From the NCBI RefSeq assembly GCF_900107375.1, contig NZ_FNPT01000004.1, positions 62,001 through 126,000 of the forward strand: a stretch of DNA of 64,000 bases. The letters run 5' to 3'. The notes beneath the pieces are model-generated. The model did no database searches. It was given only the letters and a program-made list of their open reading frames with translations, and was not told where the DNA came from. This document shows, piece after piece, positions 34,932 through 43,769 of the stretch. Source of the DNA: Lysobacter sp. yr284. GTDB lineage: Bacteria; Pseudomonadota; Gammaproteobacteria; Xanthomonadales; Xanthomonadaceae. How positions within the stretch are numbered: position 1 is the first letter of the stretch; every line of letters starts with the position of its first letter. Both the position numbers and the translations under genes were made by a program.

Positions 34932-35564
34932 ATGCCCTGGAACCGCGACCAAATGGCCCAGCGCGCCGCGCAGGAACTCACCGACGGCGCCTACGTCAAT
35001 CTCGGCATCGGCCTGCCGACCCTGGTGGCCAACTTCATTCCCGACGGCATGGACGTGTGGCTGCAGTCCGAGAACGGCCTGCTCGGCATCGGCCCGTTCC
35101 CGAGCGAGGACGAAGTCGACGCCGACCTGATCAACGCCGGCAAGCAGACCGTCACCGCGCGCGCCGGCGCCAGCTACTTCGGCAGCCACGACAGCTTCGC
35201 GATGATCCGCGGCGGCCACATCGACCTGGCCATCCTCGGCGCCATGCAGGTCACCCACCAGGGCGACCTCGCCAACTGGATGGTGCCCGGCAAGATGGTC
35301 AAGGGCATGGGCGGCGCGATGGACCTGGTGGCCGGCGTCAAGCGCGTGGTGGTGCTGATGGAGCACACCGCCAAGAACGGCGAGCACAAGATCCTGCCCG
35401 AGTGCACCCTGCCGCTGACCGGCCTGGGCGTGGTGAACCGCATCATCACCGAACTGGCGGTGATGGACGTGACCGCCGACGGGCTGGTGCTGGTGGAGAC
35501 CGCGCCGGGCGTCAGCGAAGACGAACTGCGCGAGAAGACCGGCGTGCCGCTGCGCAAGGCCTGA
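34932..35564 (+). CDS. scoB: 3-oxoacid CoA-transferase subunit B
   Basis: The 210-residue subunit starts 29 bases after scoA behind GAGGAATT. It carries the catalytic glutamate motif [10 protein letters not shown] (E47 predicted), [13 protein letters not shown], and [19 protein letters not shown]. Separate alpha and beta chains are the common bacterial form; eukaryotes fuse them. The enzyme activates acetoacetate for entry into central metabolism. Confidence 0.95.
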   Translation: MPWNRDQMAQRAAQELTDGAYVNLGIGLPTLVANFIPDGMDVWLQSENGLLGIGPFPSEDEVDADLINAGKQTVTARAGASYFGSHDSFAMIRGGHIDLAILGAMQVTHQGDLANWMVPGKMVKGMGGAMDLVAGVKRVVVLMEHTAKNGEHKILPECTLPLTGLGVVNRIITELAVMDVTADGLVLVETAPGVSEDELREKTGVPLRKA

Positions 35565-35875
35565 CGGGCCGCGCCGACGGGCCGATGCAGAAGCCGCCGC
35601 AAGGCGGCTTCTGCGTTTGCGGCGCCTGCCGCGGCCGCCCGCGGGCCGGCCGGCGGGGCCGCGCCTGAGGCCGCGGAGCGATGCCTGAACCGGGAAATCG
35701 CCGCCCTGAACAGCGGCCGATCGGCGGCGTTGCCGGCGCGGCCTGCGAAAACTGTGCACGGCGGTGGTTTGCTGCGGGTAAATGACAGGGGCTCAAAGCG
35801 TTCAGCCCGTTGCAGTCGCTCGTTCATCCATGCAGGATGCCCAGCGCAGTTCAACTCGAAATCGGTCGGTTCGTC
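35565..35875. other. Intergenic region (311 bp) with terminator and protease leader
   Basis: A terminator-like hairpin lies at the scoB end (35587-35614). Between about 35680 and 35875 lies the region where the metalloprotease promoter is expected. Two in-frame ATGs (35810, 35837) extend the protease but add no signal-like sequence, so they were not used. Confidence 0.5.
35587..35619 (+). terminator. Terminator after scoB
   Basis: Arms GCAGAAGCCGCC (35587-35598) and GGCGGCTTCTGC (35603-35614) form a 12-bp stem around GCAA, 22 bases after the stop codon. The tail GTTTG is short. Confidence 0.75.
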
Positions 35876-38287
35876 ATGCGTCGTACGTTCTTGGTGGGGG
35901 CCGTGGCCTTGATAGGGGTCGCGGGATGGTGGGGGTGGGGTGCGACGTCGCAACGCAGCGCGCAGGCCGGCTCGCCGGCGGCGCCGCAGCCGGTGGCGCC
36001 CGCGGGCTTCGCCAGCGCCGGCGCAAGCGCAAGCCTGGCGCGCGACGGCTTCCGCGCCGTGCCGTCGGCGTTGCCGCAACGCGCCGTCGCCGGCTTCGCC
36101 GCCGCGCCCGATCGCGGCGATCTGGTCGATTACTCCGCAAAGCCGCAGGTCCTGCGCGACGGCGCCTACACCTGGCATCGCGCCGGGCTCAGCGAGCGCC
36201 ACGCGCTCGCCGCCATCGCCAGCGGCCGTCTGCGGGTGACCACGCCGTCGGGCCAGACCCTGTCGTTCCGCTACCAGCGCCACGTCGAGCACGACAGCGG
36301 CGACTGGACCTGGGTCGGCCAGGTCGAGGACGGCGATGCCGGCAAGCAAGCGATCGTCACCTTCGGCGCGCACGCGGTGTTCGGCGTGATCGACCAGCCC
36401 GGCAAGCCGTCGCTGAAGCTGACCATGCGCGACGGCGCCTCGTGGCTGGTGGAGACCGACCCGGTGAGGATGGCGCTGACCGGCCAGGAAGCCACGGTGC
36501 AGGCCGACGACTTCAAGATCCCGCATGCGGCCGAGCAGGCCTACAGCGGGCCGGTGGCCGCGGCCGCCGCGGTCTCGGCCAACGCCGCCGGCGGCGCGGT
36601 CGCCACCATCGACGTGCTGATCGGCTACAGCAACGGTTTCGCCAACGGCCTGGGCGGCGCCTCGCAGGCGGTGACCCGGGTGAGCAACCTGGTCGACGTC
36701 ACTAACGAGGCCTACCGCAACAGCCAGGTCGGCGCGCGCCTGCGCCTGGTCGGCACCTTGCAGGTCAACTACACCGACAGCGGCGACAACGGCGACACCC
36801 TCGACGCGCTCAGCGGCGTCAACGGCGCCGCGGTCGACCCGGCCTTCAACGCCCTGCGCGCCGCGCGCGAGGAATACGGCGCCGATTTGGTCTCGTTCGT
36901 GCGCAAGTACGACCGCGCGACCCACAACGGCTGCGGCGTGGCCTGGATCATCGGCGGCGGCCAGCAGGCCTATACCGCGCGCTCGGCCAACTCGGGCTAC
37001 TCGGTGGTCAGCGACGGCCGCGAAGTCCAGGGCGGCACGACCTACTTCTGCCGCGAGGAAACCTTCGCCCACGAACTGGGCCACAACCTCGGCGCGCAGC
37101 ACGACCGCGCGACCGCCTCGTCGAGCGGTTCGCTCAAGTACGGCGCGTTCGCCTATTCCTTCGGCTACAAGACCAGCGCGGCCGAAGGCAATTTCTACGA
37201 CATCATGGCCTACGGCGATTCCGGCCAGACCGCCTACCGCGTGTTCTCCAATCCGCGCGTGAACCTGTGCGGCAGCCGCGCCTGCGGCGTCGAGGACCAG
37301 GCCGACGTGGCCCGCACCTTCGACCAGACCGCGCCGATCGCGGCGACGTTCCGCGCGACCAAGGTCGGCTCCGGCGCGCGCAACGACTTCGACGGCGACG
37401 GCAAGTCGGACGTGTACTGGCGCAACAGCGCGACCGGCTCCAACGACGTCTGGTTCATGAGCGGCGCCTGGCTGGCGCGCGCGGCCACCGTGCACGTCGA
37501 GCCCGACCAGGCCTGGCAGGTGATCGCCACCGGCGACTTCAACGGCGACGGCCGCTACGACGCGTTCTGGCGCAACTCCGCCACCGGCCAGACCTTCGTC
37601 CACTTGATGGACGCCGGCCGGGTGGTGTCCTCGGGCTACTCGACCCTGGTCGCCGACGGCAACTGGAAGGTCGTGGCGACCGGCGATTTCAACGGCGACA
37701 AGCGCACCGACCTGTACTGGCGCAACAGCGCGACCGGCGCCAACGACGTGTGGCTGATGAACGGCCTGGGGCCGAGCAGCGTCGCCACCGTGCACGTCGA
37801 GCCGGACCAGAACTGGCAGGTGGCCGGCGCCGGCGACTTCAACGGCGACGGCATGGCCGACATCTTCTGGCGCAACGCCGCCAACGGCCAGAACTACGTG
37901 CACCTGATGGCCGGCACCCGCATCATCGCCGGCTCCGGCGCCGCGCCGCTGGTGGCCGACCGCAACTACCGGGTCGCCGCGATCGGCGACTTCAACGGCG
38001 ACGGGCGCAGCGACATCTACTGGCGCAGCAGCGCCAGCGGCGAGTGCTACGTGTGGACGATGAGCGGGATCGCGCCCAGCGTGGTCAACCTGGCCCACAA
38101 CGAGCCCGACCAGAACTGGCAGATCGCCAACAGCGGCGACTACGACGGCGACGGCCGCGACGACATCTTCTGGCGCAACCGCAGCACCGGCCAGAACTAC
38201 GTGCACCTGCTCGACGGGCCGACGGTGAAGTCCGGCGGCGGCGTGTACACGGTCGGCGACATGAACTGGAAGATCGTCAGCCGCTGA
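35876..38287 (+). CDS. Secreted metzincin metalloprotease with six FG-GAP-like repeats
   Basis: The 803-residue protein starts at ATG 35876 with MRRTFLVGAVALIGVAG, a signal peptide whose RRTFL resembles a twin-arginine motif. Residues 45-240 look like a propeptide. The catalytic domain has HELGHNLGAQH (H399, E400, H403, H409) and a Met-turn YDIMAYG (M444), the reprolysin/M12B-like metzincin signature. From about residue 503 to the end are six repeats with DFNGDGR.D.YWRN cores (starting near 504, 552, 602, 655, 703, 754); these acidic loops should bind calcium and fold as a partial beta-propeller. Odd repeats continue with NDVW.M and even ones with .VHLM, so the unit of duplication is a pair. 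It is likely an extracellular protease, fitting the lytic lifestyle of Lysobacter. Confidence 0.9.
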   Translation: MRRTFLVGAVALIGVAGWWGWGATSQRSAQAGSPAAPQPVAPAGFASAGASASLARDGFRAVPSALPQRAVAGFAAAPDRGDLVDYSAKPQVLRDGAYTWHRAGLSERHALAAIASGRLRVTTPSGQTLSFRYQRHVEHDSGDWTWVGQVEDGDAGKQAIVTFGAHAVFGVIDQPGKPSLKLTMRDGASWLVETDPVRMALTGQEATVQADDFKIPHAAEQAYSGPVAAAAAVSANAAGGAVATIDVLIGYSNGFANGLGGASQAVTRVSNLVDVTNEAYRNSQVGARLRLVGTLQVNYTDSGDNGDTLDALSGVNGAAVDPAFNALRAAREEYGADLVSFVRKYDRATHNGCGVAWIIGGGQQAYTARSANSGYSVVSDGREVQGGTTYFCREETFAHELGHNLGAQHDRATASSSGSLKYGAFAYSFGYKTSAAEGNFYDIMAYGDSGQTAYRVFSNPRVNLCGSRACGVEDQADVARTFDQTAPIAATFRATKVGSGARNDFDGDGKSDVYWRNSATGSNDVWFMSGAWLARAATVHVEPDQAWQVIATGDFNGDGRYDAFWRNSATGQTFVHLMDAGRVVSSGYSTLVADGNWKVVATGDFNGDKRTDLYWRNSATGANDVWLMNGLGPSSVATVHVEPDQNWQVAGAGDFNGDGMADIFWRNAANGQNYVHLMAGTRIIAGSGAAPLVADRNYRVAAIGDFNGDGRSDIYWRSSASGECYVWTMSGIAPSVVNLAHNEPDQNWQIANSGDYDGDGRDDIFWRNRSTGQNYVHLLDGPTVKSGGGVYTVGDMNWKIVSR

Positions 38288-38361
38288 CCGCGGCGACGAC
38301 GGCGATCCGGCCCGGATCGCCGGCAGGCCGGACGCGCCGATGTGGGCGCCCGGCGTCTGAC

Positions 38362-38395
38362 GCGAAACGCGAGCGCGCCGGCCGGCGCGTTTCGC
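38362..38395 (+). terminator. Hairpin after the metalloprotease gene
   Basis: GCGAAACGCG (38362-38371) and CGCGTTTCGC (38386-38395) form a 10-bp stem with a GC-rich loop 75 bases after the stop codon. The T-tract is within the stem rather than after it, so it is a weak terminator candidate. Confidence 0.4.
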
Positions 38396-38448
38396 CGCCC
38401 GGCTGCGCGCGCCCGCTCCTCGGGCCGCAGCGCGCAAGGGCGACCGGC

Positions 38449-38487
38449 AAAAACGCGCGAGGCGCGGCAACCCGGTTGCCGCGCCTC
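38449..38487 (-). terminator. Terminator for ETF-ubiquinone oxidoreductase gene
   Basis: GAGGCGCGGCAA (38459-38470) pairs with TTGCCGCGCCTC (38476-38487). On the minus strand the stem is followed by GCGCGTTTTTG, a good T-run, about 40 bases after the stop codon of the minus-strand gene. Confidence 0.82.
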
Positions 38488-38525
38488 TTCGCGTTCGGGC
38501 GTAGCGCGCCATCGGCGCGCGCACG

Positions 38526-40181
38526 CTACATGTTCTGGTAGTTCGGCCCCGACCCGCCCTCGGGCGTGACCCAGGTGATGATCTCGTACGGGTCCTTGAT
38601 GTCGCAGGTCTTGCAGTGCACGCAGTTGGCGGCGTTGATCTGCAGGCGCTTGGCGCCTTCCTCTTCGACGATCTCGTACACGCCGGCCGGGCAGAAGCGC
38701 GTGCACGGATTGCCGTACTCGCTCGCGCACTGGGTGATGCAGACGTTGGTGTCGGCGACCTTGAGGTGCACCGGCTGGTCTTCGTCGTGCTCGGTCGCGG
38801 CGAAGTACACGCCGGCCAGGCGGTCGCGCGGGGCCAGGGTGCGGTCGGCGTAGTCGCGCTTGGGCTGTTCGGCCTGGCCCAGCTTGTCCAGCGAGGACCA
38901 GTCGGCCTTGTTCTTCAGCGTCCACGGCGAGGCGCCGGCGGTGACCGTTTCCCAGGCCGCGTTGAGCATGCCGAACCAGAAGCCCTTCTTGAAGCCGGGC
39001 TTGATGTTGCGCACTTTCTTGAGCTCGGCCATCGCCTCGGACGCGCGCAGCTTGGCGTCGAAGCCGGCGCTGTCGAGCTGCGGCTGCGCGGCCAGGTGTT
39101 CGGCGGCGAGCATGCCCGAGCGGATCGCCTGGTGGGTGCCCTTGATCTTGGGCACGTTGAGCAGGCCGGCGGTGTCGCCGATCAGCAGCGCGCCGGGCAT
39201 CTCGAGCTTGGGCAGCGACTGCCAGCCGCCGGTGACGATGGCGCGCGCGCCGGACGAGACCAGGCTGCCGCCGTCCAGCAGCGGCTTGATCAGCGGATGA
39301 TTCTTCCACTGCTGGAACGCTTCCCACGGCTTGTAGTCCGGGTCGCTGTAATCCAGGCCGCTGACGTAGCCCAGCGCGATGCGGCCCTTGTCCAGGTGAT
39401 ACAGGAAGCTGCCGCCGTAGGTGCGGCTGTCGGCCGGCCAGCCGACGCTGTGCACGATCTTGCCCGGGGTGGTGCGGTCCTCGGGGACCTGCCACAGTTC
39501 CTTGATGCCGATCGAATAGCCCTGCGGGTCGCTGTCGGCGTCGAGCCCGAAGCGCTTGACCAGGCGCTTGGTCAGGTGGCCGCGCGCGCCTTCGGCGAAC
39601 ACGGTGATCTTGGCGCGGATGTCGATGCCGGCGGTGAAGCCGGGCTTGTGGGTCCCGTCCTTGGCGATGCCCATGTCGCCGATGCGCACGCCGGCGACGC
39701 GGCCGTCGGCGTCGTGCAGGGTTTCGGCGGCGGCGAAGCCGGGGTAGATCTCAACGCCGAGGGCTTCGGCCTGCGGCGCCATCCACGCGCACATCGCGCC
39801 GAGGCTGACGATGAAGTTGCCGTGGTTGTTCATGTCCGGCGGCACGATCGGCGACTTGTAGCCGCCGGTCTTGGTCATGAACCAGAACTCGTCCAGCCCG
39901 GCCGGCACGCAGATCGGCGGCGGGTTGTCGCGCCAGCCCGGCAGCAGCGCGTCCAGCGGCGCCGGCTCGATCACCGCGCCGGACAGGATGTGCGCGCCGA
40001 TGGTGCTCGATTTTTCGATCACGCAGACCGACAGCTCCGGATTGAGCTGCTTGAGCCGGATCGCGAACGCCAGCCCGGACGGACCGGCGCCGACGGTGAC
40101 GACGTCGTATTCCATGACGTCGCGTTCGATCTCGATGGCTGGCGTGTCGGACGGGACCGTATCGATCGGCTGTTCGCTCAT
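38526..40181 (-). CDS. Electron transfer flavoprotein-ubiquinone oxidoreductase
   Basis: From ATG 40181 the product is 551 residues, near the bacterial norm. It has the FAD motif VVTVGAGPSGLAFAIRL, the GAHILSGAVIEP segment, GDTAGLLNVPKIKGTHQAI, and the C-terminal iron-sulfur region with QCASEYGNPCTRFCPAGVYE and NCVHCKTCDIKDP supplying the [4Fe-4S] cysteines. It sits on the inner membrane, takes electrons from EtfAB and reduces ubiquinone. An upstream in-frame ATG at 40292 adds a non-conserved arginine-rich stretch and was rejected. It lies about 9 kb from etfBA, not in the same operon. Confidence 0.96.
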   Translation of the reverse strand: MSEQPIDTVPSDTPAIEIERDVMEYDVVTVGAGPSGLAFAIRLKQLNPELSVCVIEKSSTIGAHILSGAVIEPAPLDALLPGWRDNPPPICVPAGLDEFWFMTKTGGYKSPIVPPDMNNHGNFIVSLGAMCAWMAPQAEALGVEIYPGFAAAETLHDADGRVAGVRIGDMGIAKDGTHKPGFTAGIDIRAKITVFAEGARGHLTKRLVKRFGLDADSDPQGYSIGIKELWQVPEDRTTPGKIVHSVGWPADSRTYGGSFLYHLDKGRIALGYVSGLDYSDPDYKPWEAFQQWKNHPLIKPLLDGGSLVSSGARAIVTGGWQSLPKLEMPGALLIGDTAGLLNVPKIKGTHQAIRSGMLAAEHLAAQPQLDSAGFDAKLRASEAMAELKKVRNIKPGFKKGFWFGMLNAAWETVTAGASPWTLKNKADWSSLDKLGQAEQPKRDYADRTLAPRDRLAGVYFAATEHDEDQPVHLKVADTNVCITQCASEYGNPCTRFCPAGVYEIVEEEGAKRLQINAANCVHCKTCDIKDPYEIITWVTPEGGSGPNYQNM

Positions 40182-40433
40182 GCTGGCGGTACTCTTGCGT
40201 GCAATCCGTCCATTGTCGCGGGTTTGCCCGGCAGGCGCCATTTCCGCCGGCGCGATTCGCCGGCCGGGTCGAAGCCGGGACTGCGCCGGCACGCACGTTC
40301 GCGATGCGTTTGAAACGCCTTCCAGCCGGATCGGTGCGGCCGGGTATGGAGGCCCGCCGTCGCGCGGGCCGGCACGGTCGGGCGCAAGAACCGGATCGCG
40401 GCCGCCGCGGCGCGCGTGCTAGCGTGCCGGCCG

Positions 40434-41027
40434 ATGCCGCCAACCCGCCTGCCGCTGCAAGACGCCGACCTGGCCTACGACCCGCACTGGCTCGATGCCG
40501 ACGCGGCCGATGCGCTGTACGCGGCGGTGCTGGCGCAGGTCGCCTGGGAAGTGCACCGCATCCGCCTGTTCGGGCGCGAGCACGATTCGCCGCGGCTGAG
40601 CAGCTGGATCGGCGATCCCGACGCGCGCTATCGCTATTCCGGCGCCGACTTCCGCCCGCAGCCGTGGCCGCCGGCGCTGCGGCCAGTGCGCGAGCGCTTG
40701 GCGCGCGAACTCGGCGCGGCGTTCAACAGCGTGCTGGCCAACCGCTATCGCGATGGGCGCGACGCGATGGGCTGGCACAGCGACGACGAACCCGAACTCG
40801 GCCCGGCGCCGGTCATCGCTTCGCTGAGCCTGGGCGCGCGGCGCCGCTTCGCGCTCAAGCACCGGCGCGATCCATCGTTGAAGGCGGCGCTGGAACTGGG
40901 CCACGGCAGCCTGCTGGTGATGGCCGGGCCGACCCAGGCGAACTACCGGCACGCCTTGCCGCGCACGGCGCGGCTGGTCGGGGAGCGGATCAATCTGACG
41001 TTCCGGGTGATTGCGCCGCGGCGGTAG
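40434..41027 (+). CDS. AlkB-type 2-oxoglutarate/iron dioxygenase
   Basis: The 197-residue protein has the AlkB layout: an N-terminal substrate-binding part with RLSSWIGDPDARYRYSG, FNSVLANRYRDGRDAMGWH, the iron ligands H115 and D117 in HSDDE, H173 in RHALPR, and R185/R191 in RINLTFR for 2-oxoglutarate. The compact size and the SWIGD.D..Y.YSG segment resemble ALKBH2/3-like bacterial proteins more than E. coli AlkB. It would oxidatively repair alkylated bases. The gene stands alone. Confidence 0.88.
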   Translation: MPPTRLPLQDADLAYDPHWLDADAADALYAAVLAQVAWEVHRIRLFGREHDSPRLSSWIGDPDARYRYSGADFRPQPWPPALRPVRERLARELGAAFNSVLANRYRDGRDAMGWHSDDEPELGPAPVIASLSLGARRRFALKHRRDPSLKAALELGHGSLLVMAGPTQANYRHALPRTARLVGERINLTFRVIAPRR

Positions 41028-41103
41028 TCGGGGCGGCGATCAGAGCGGAGGGCAGCGGGCCTGAAGAGGCGATCAGCGCGGCACGAACGATGCGACGCCG
41101 CAA

Positions 41104-41139
41104 ACGCCAACGGCCGCGCTCGCGCGCGGCCGTTGGCGT
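41104..41139. terminator. Bidirectional terminator between alkB-like and Mla-type genes
   Basis: ACGCCAACGGCCGCG (41104-41118) and CGCGGCCGTTGGCGT (41125-41139) form a perfect 15-bp stem with a six-base loop between two convergent genes. Flanking T-runs are short. Confidence 0.65.
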
Positions 41140-41180
41140 AGTAGCGTGGCGCGCCGGAGCGGCGCCCGGTTCGCGCCCGA

Positions 41181-41900
41181 TCAGCGCTTGTGGCTCTTCT
41201 CGTGCGCATCGCCCGACACCAGCGCCCAGCCGGCGATCTCGCCGGTGCCCGCGGCCAGCGAGCGCTCGAACGCGGCGACCACGTCGCGCACTTCGGTCGT
41301 CGCCGCCGGCGTGGACTGCAGGAAGGTGCGCGAGGCGACCACTTTCTGGTCGACGTTGTGGAACAGCTTGGCGTTGATCTCGATGACCGCCGACGGCACC
41401 GCGTTGCCGGCGTAGTCGGATTCGAACCGGCGCAGGTCCAGCACCAGCTTGTAGTCGGCGCCGATGCCGCTGCCCTGGCGCGCGACCGCGGCGATCTTGC
41501 CCGAGTCCTCCAGCGTGCGCAGCAGCGCGTCCTCGATCATGTTGCTGGGTAGCTTGGCCCAGGCCGCGCCCTTGTAGACCTGGACCTCGTCGCCGCTGGG
41601 ACGCACCGCGATGCGCAGGCTGTCGATCATGCGCGCCGCGCTGGGCACGCTTACCGACAGCTGCCAGTTGGCCTGCGGCCAGGACGGATCGGCCGGCACG
41701 CGCGGGTCCGGCGCGTACTGCACGGTCGGGGTCTTGGGCTTTTCGTCGAGGATGGAGCAGCCCGACAGCGCCAGCGCGGCGGCGAGGCCGGCGCCGAACA
41801 GGCGCAGCGGCGCGGCGGGGAAGGGGCGGGTCGCGCGGGTCGTCGTCATGGTCGTGGCGTTCGCGTGGCGGCGGTCGGGGCGGCGGTTCGCGGATTTCAT
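41181..41900 (-). CDS. ABC-type transport auxiliary lipoprotein (PqiC/MlaX-like)
   Basis: The 239-residue product starts at ATG 41900, overlapping the upstream gene by four bases; an ATG at 41849 would shorten the signal region. A lipobox LSGC lies after a hydrophobic stretch. The mature part has KTPTVQYAPDPRVPADPSWP, SDEVQVYKGAAWAKLP-like VQVYKGAAWAKLPSNMIED and LVLDLRRFESDY, matching the auxiliary lipoproteins of MCE transporters. It likely sits at the outer membrane's inner leaflet and completes the phospholipid-transport system. Confidence 0.88.
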   Translation of the reverse strand: MKSANRRPDRRHANATTMTTTRATRPFPAAPLRLFGAGLAAALALSGCSILDEKPKTPTVQYAPDPRVPADPSWPQANWQLSVSVPSAARMIDSLRIAVRPSGDEVQVYKGAAWAKLPSNMIEDALLRTLEDSGKIAAVARQGSGIGADYKLVLDLRRFESDYAGNAVPSAVIEINAKLFHNVDQKVVASRTFLQSTPAATTEVRDVVAAFERSLAAGTGEIAGWALVSGDAHEKSHKR

Positions 41901-42835
41901 CGAGCGGCCTTCTCGGGCTCGAATTCCTTGGCGGCGTCGCGGCCGAGCAGGTAGCGGGTCGGGTTGCTGTCGAGGCGGTCGCTGATCCGGCGCAGGTCGC
42001 GCACCAGCGCGCGTAGTTCGGCCAGGGTCGGGCCGAGCTGGGCCAGGCCGTCGTTGGCGAAGCTGCTGATCGCGGCGCGGTTGTCGTTGAGGATGCCGTT
42101 GGCGCCGGAGGCGGCCGAATCGAGCTTGGTCAGGGTGCTGTCGAGCTTGTCGATGACGCCCGGCAGCTTCTGCGCCAGTTCGCGGTCGACGCTCTCGACC
42201 GCGCGGTTGGTGGTGGCCAGGGTCTGGCTGAGCTGCTCGCTGGACTTCTTGGCGTTGGCGATCAGCTCGCGCAGGTCGCCGCGCTGGTCGGCGATCGAGC
42301 CGGTCAGCGATTCGATGTTGGCCAGGGTCTTGGACACGTGCTGGACGTTGTCGTCGCTGAGCACCTGGTCCAGGCGCGCGACCAGGCGGTTGGCGGTGTC
42401 GGCGATGTTCTGCAGCGCCGAGGCCTCGGTCTGGATGATCGGCACGTCGCCGTTGCCCGACTCGGCCAGGCGCGGGCTGTTGGGGCTGCCGCCGGTGAGC
42501 TGGATGATCGGAGTGCCGGTGATGCCGGTCAGCGACAGCTTGGCGCGGGTGTCGGTCTTGACCGGCGCGTCGGCCTGCAGGCGCAGCTTGGCGATGACCC
42601 GGCGCGGATCGTCCGGCGCCAGGCTCAGCTGCTGCACCGTGCCCACGCCGATGCCGTTGTATTGCACGGTGCTGCCTTCCGACAGGCCGGTGACCGGCTC
42701 GTTGAAGATCACCGCGTATTCGCGCCAGCTCTTCTCCGAGGAGTACTTGGCCGCCCACAAGGCGAACAGCAGCAGGAACAGCGTCACCACGATGGTGAAC
42801 GCACCGATCAGCACGTAGTTGGCCTTGGTTTCCAT
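41897..42835 (-). CDS. MlaD-type MCE-domain protein
   Basis: The 312-residue protein has one N-terminal membrane helix (about 8-28), an MCE domain (38-120) with GLSEGSTVQYNGIGVGTV and GTPIIQLTGGSPNSPRL, and a long helical C-terminus with heptad-like content. MCE proteins form rings that bind lipid in the periplasm and pass it to or from the ABC permease. It lies between the CPBP protease gene and the auxiliary lipoprotein gene. Confidence 0.92.
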   Translation of the reverse strand: METKANYVLIGAFTIVVTLFLLLFALWAAKYSSEKSWREYAVIFNEPVTGLSEGSTVQYNGIGVGTVQQLSLAPDDPRRVIAKLRLQADAPVKTDTRAKLSLTGITGTPIIQLTGGSPNSPRLAESGNGDVPIIQTEASALQNIADTANRLVARLDQVLSDDNVQHVSKTLANIESLTGSIADQRGDLRELIANAKKSSEQLSQTLATTNRAVESVDRELAQKLPGVIDKLDSTLTKLDSAASGANGILNDNRAAISSFANDGLAQLGPTLAELRALVRDLRRISDRLDSNPTRYLLGRDAAKEFEPEKAAR

Positions 42836-42869
42836 CAGGCACCTTCGAACGGCAGAGCCACGGCCGGCA

Positions 42870-43769
42870 TCATGCCAGCTGGGGGTAGGTGAACAGGGTG
42901 AAATGCACGAGGTTGAGGCCGAAGTGGGCGAGCACCGCGGCGGCCAGGCCGCCCTTGCGGTAGGCCCAGCCGTAGGCCAGGCCGGCCAGCGTCGCCAGCG
43001 CGACCCAGCGCGCGCCGCCGCCGGCGTGGACCAATCCGAACGCCAGCGCCGAGACCGCGATCGCCGCGTGCGCGCCCCAGCGCTGCGCCTGCCAGCGCCG
43101 CTGCAGGCTGTCCTGCAGGTAGCCGCGGAACATGGCTTCCTCCGTCAGCGCCACCAGCAGCAGATTGTTGAGCGCCCACAGCGCGCCGAACCACGGCCAC
43201 TTCGGCGCCCAGGCGACCGCGCCCAGCGCGAGTCCCAGGCCCAGGCACAGCGCCGCGGCGATCGCCGCGCCGGCCAGGCCCGCGCCGAGCGAGGCCGCCG
43301 CCGGCCGCGGGCCGTCGCCGTACAGGCGCAGCAGCGGCCAGCACAGCAGCAACCAGAACCCGGCCAGCGGCTTGTCGAAATTGAAGTACAGCGCCATCGG
43401 CGCCGAATCGGCGCTGAGCCTGACGTCGGCGATCGCGCGCGGATTGTCGAAGCCCGGCAGCAGGTGCAGGCCGAGCGCGAACGCGGTCAGCACGAACACG
43501 ACGTGGCCGCCGATGCGCGCCGCGCGCGGCCGCTGCGGCCGCACCAGCCATGCGGCCAGGACCAGCAGCGCCAGCGCGGCCAGCGCCGGCGGCGCGAGCA
43601 GGCCGCGCGCGAACGCGGCGGCCAGCGCCAGCGCCAGCAGCGCCAGCGAAGCGCTGCGCGCCTTGCGCCACCACAGCGTCGCCGCGGCCGCGCACAACAG
43701 GCCCCAGATCGCCACGTCCCACAGCGGCAGGCCCCATGGCCCGCCGGCATCGGACAGCGCGGCGTTCAT
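42870..43769 (-). CDS. CPBP family intramembrane metalloprotease
   Basis: The 299-residue polytopic protein has about eight hydrophobic segments and the CPBP/Abi motifs TEEAMFRGYLQ (motif 1), FGLVHAGGG (motif 2) and LAHFGLNLVHF (motif 3), whose Glu and His residues form the metal site. The family includes CAAX-type proteases, bacteriocin self-immunity proteins and membrane-protein maturation enzymes. Its ATG overlaps the Mla-type ATPase stop codon by four bases, and mlaD-like follows 34 bases later, so it is co-translated within a lipid-transport operon, which is unusual. Confidence 0.9.
   Translation of the reverse strand: MNAALSDAGGPWGLPLWDVAIWGLLCAAAATLWWRKARSASLALLALALAAAFARGLLAPPALAALALLVLAAWLVRPQRPRAARIGGHVVFVLTAFALGLHLLPGFDNPRAIADVRLSADSAPMALYFNFDKPLAGFWLLLCWPLLRLYGDGPRPAAASLGAGLAGAAIAAALCLGLGLALGAVAWAPKWPWFGALWALNNLLLVALTEEAMFRGYLQDSLQRRWQAQRWGAHAAIAVSALAFGLVHAGGGARWVALATLAGLAYGWAYRKGGLAAAVLAHFGLNLVHFTLFTYPQLA

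Noticed and set aside
35174-38524. A 1116-codon open frame antisense to the metalloprotease
   Set aside because: The plus-strand protein has a signal peptide, zinc site and calcium-binding repeats. The antisense frame is low-complexity Ala/Val/Gly/Arg sequence and repeats only because the real gene repeats.
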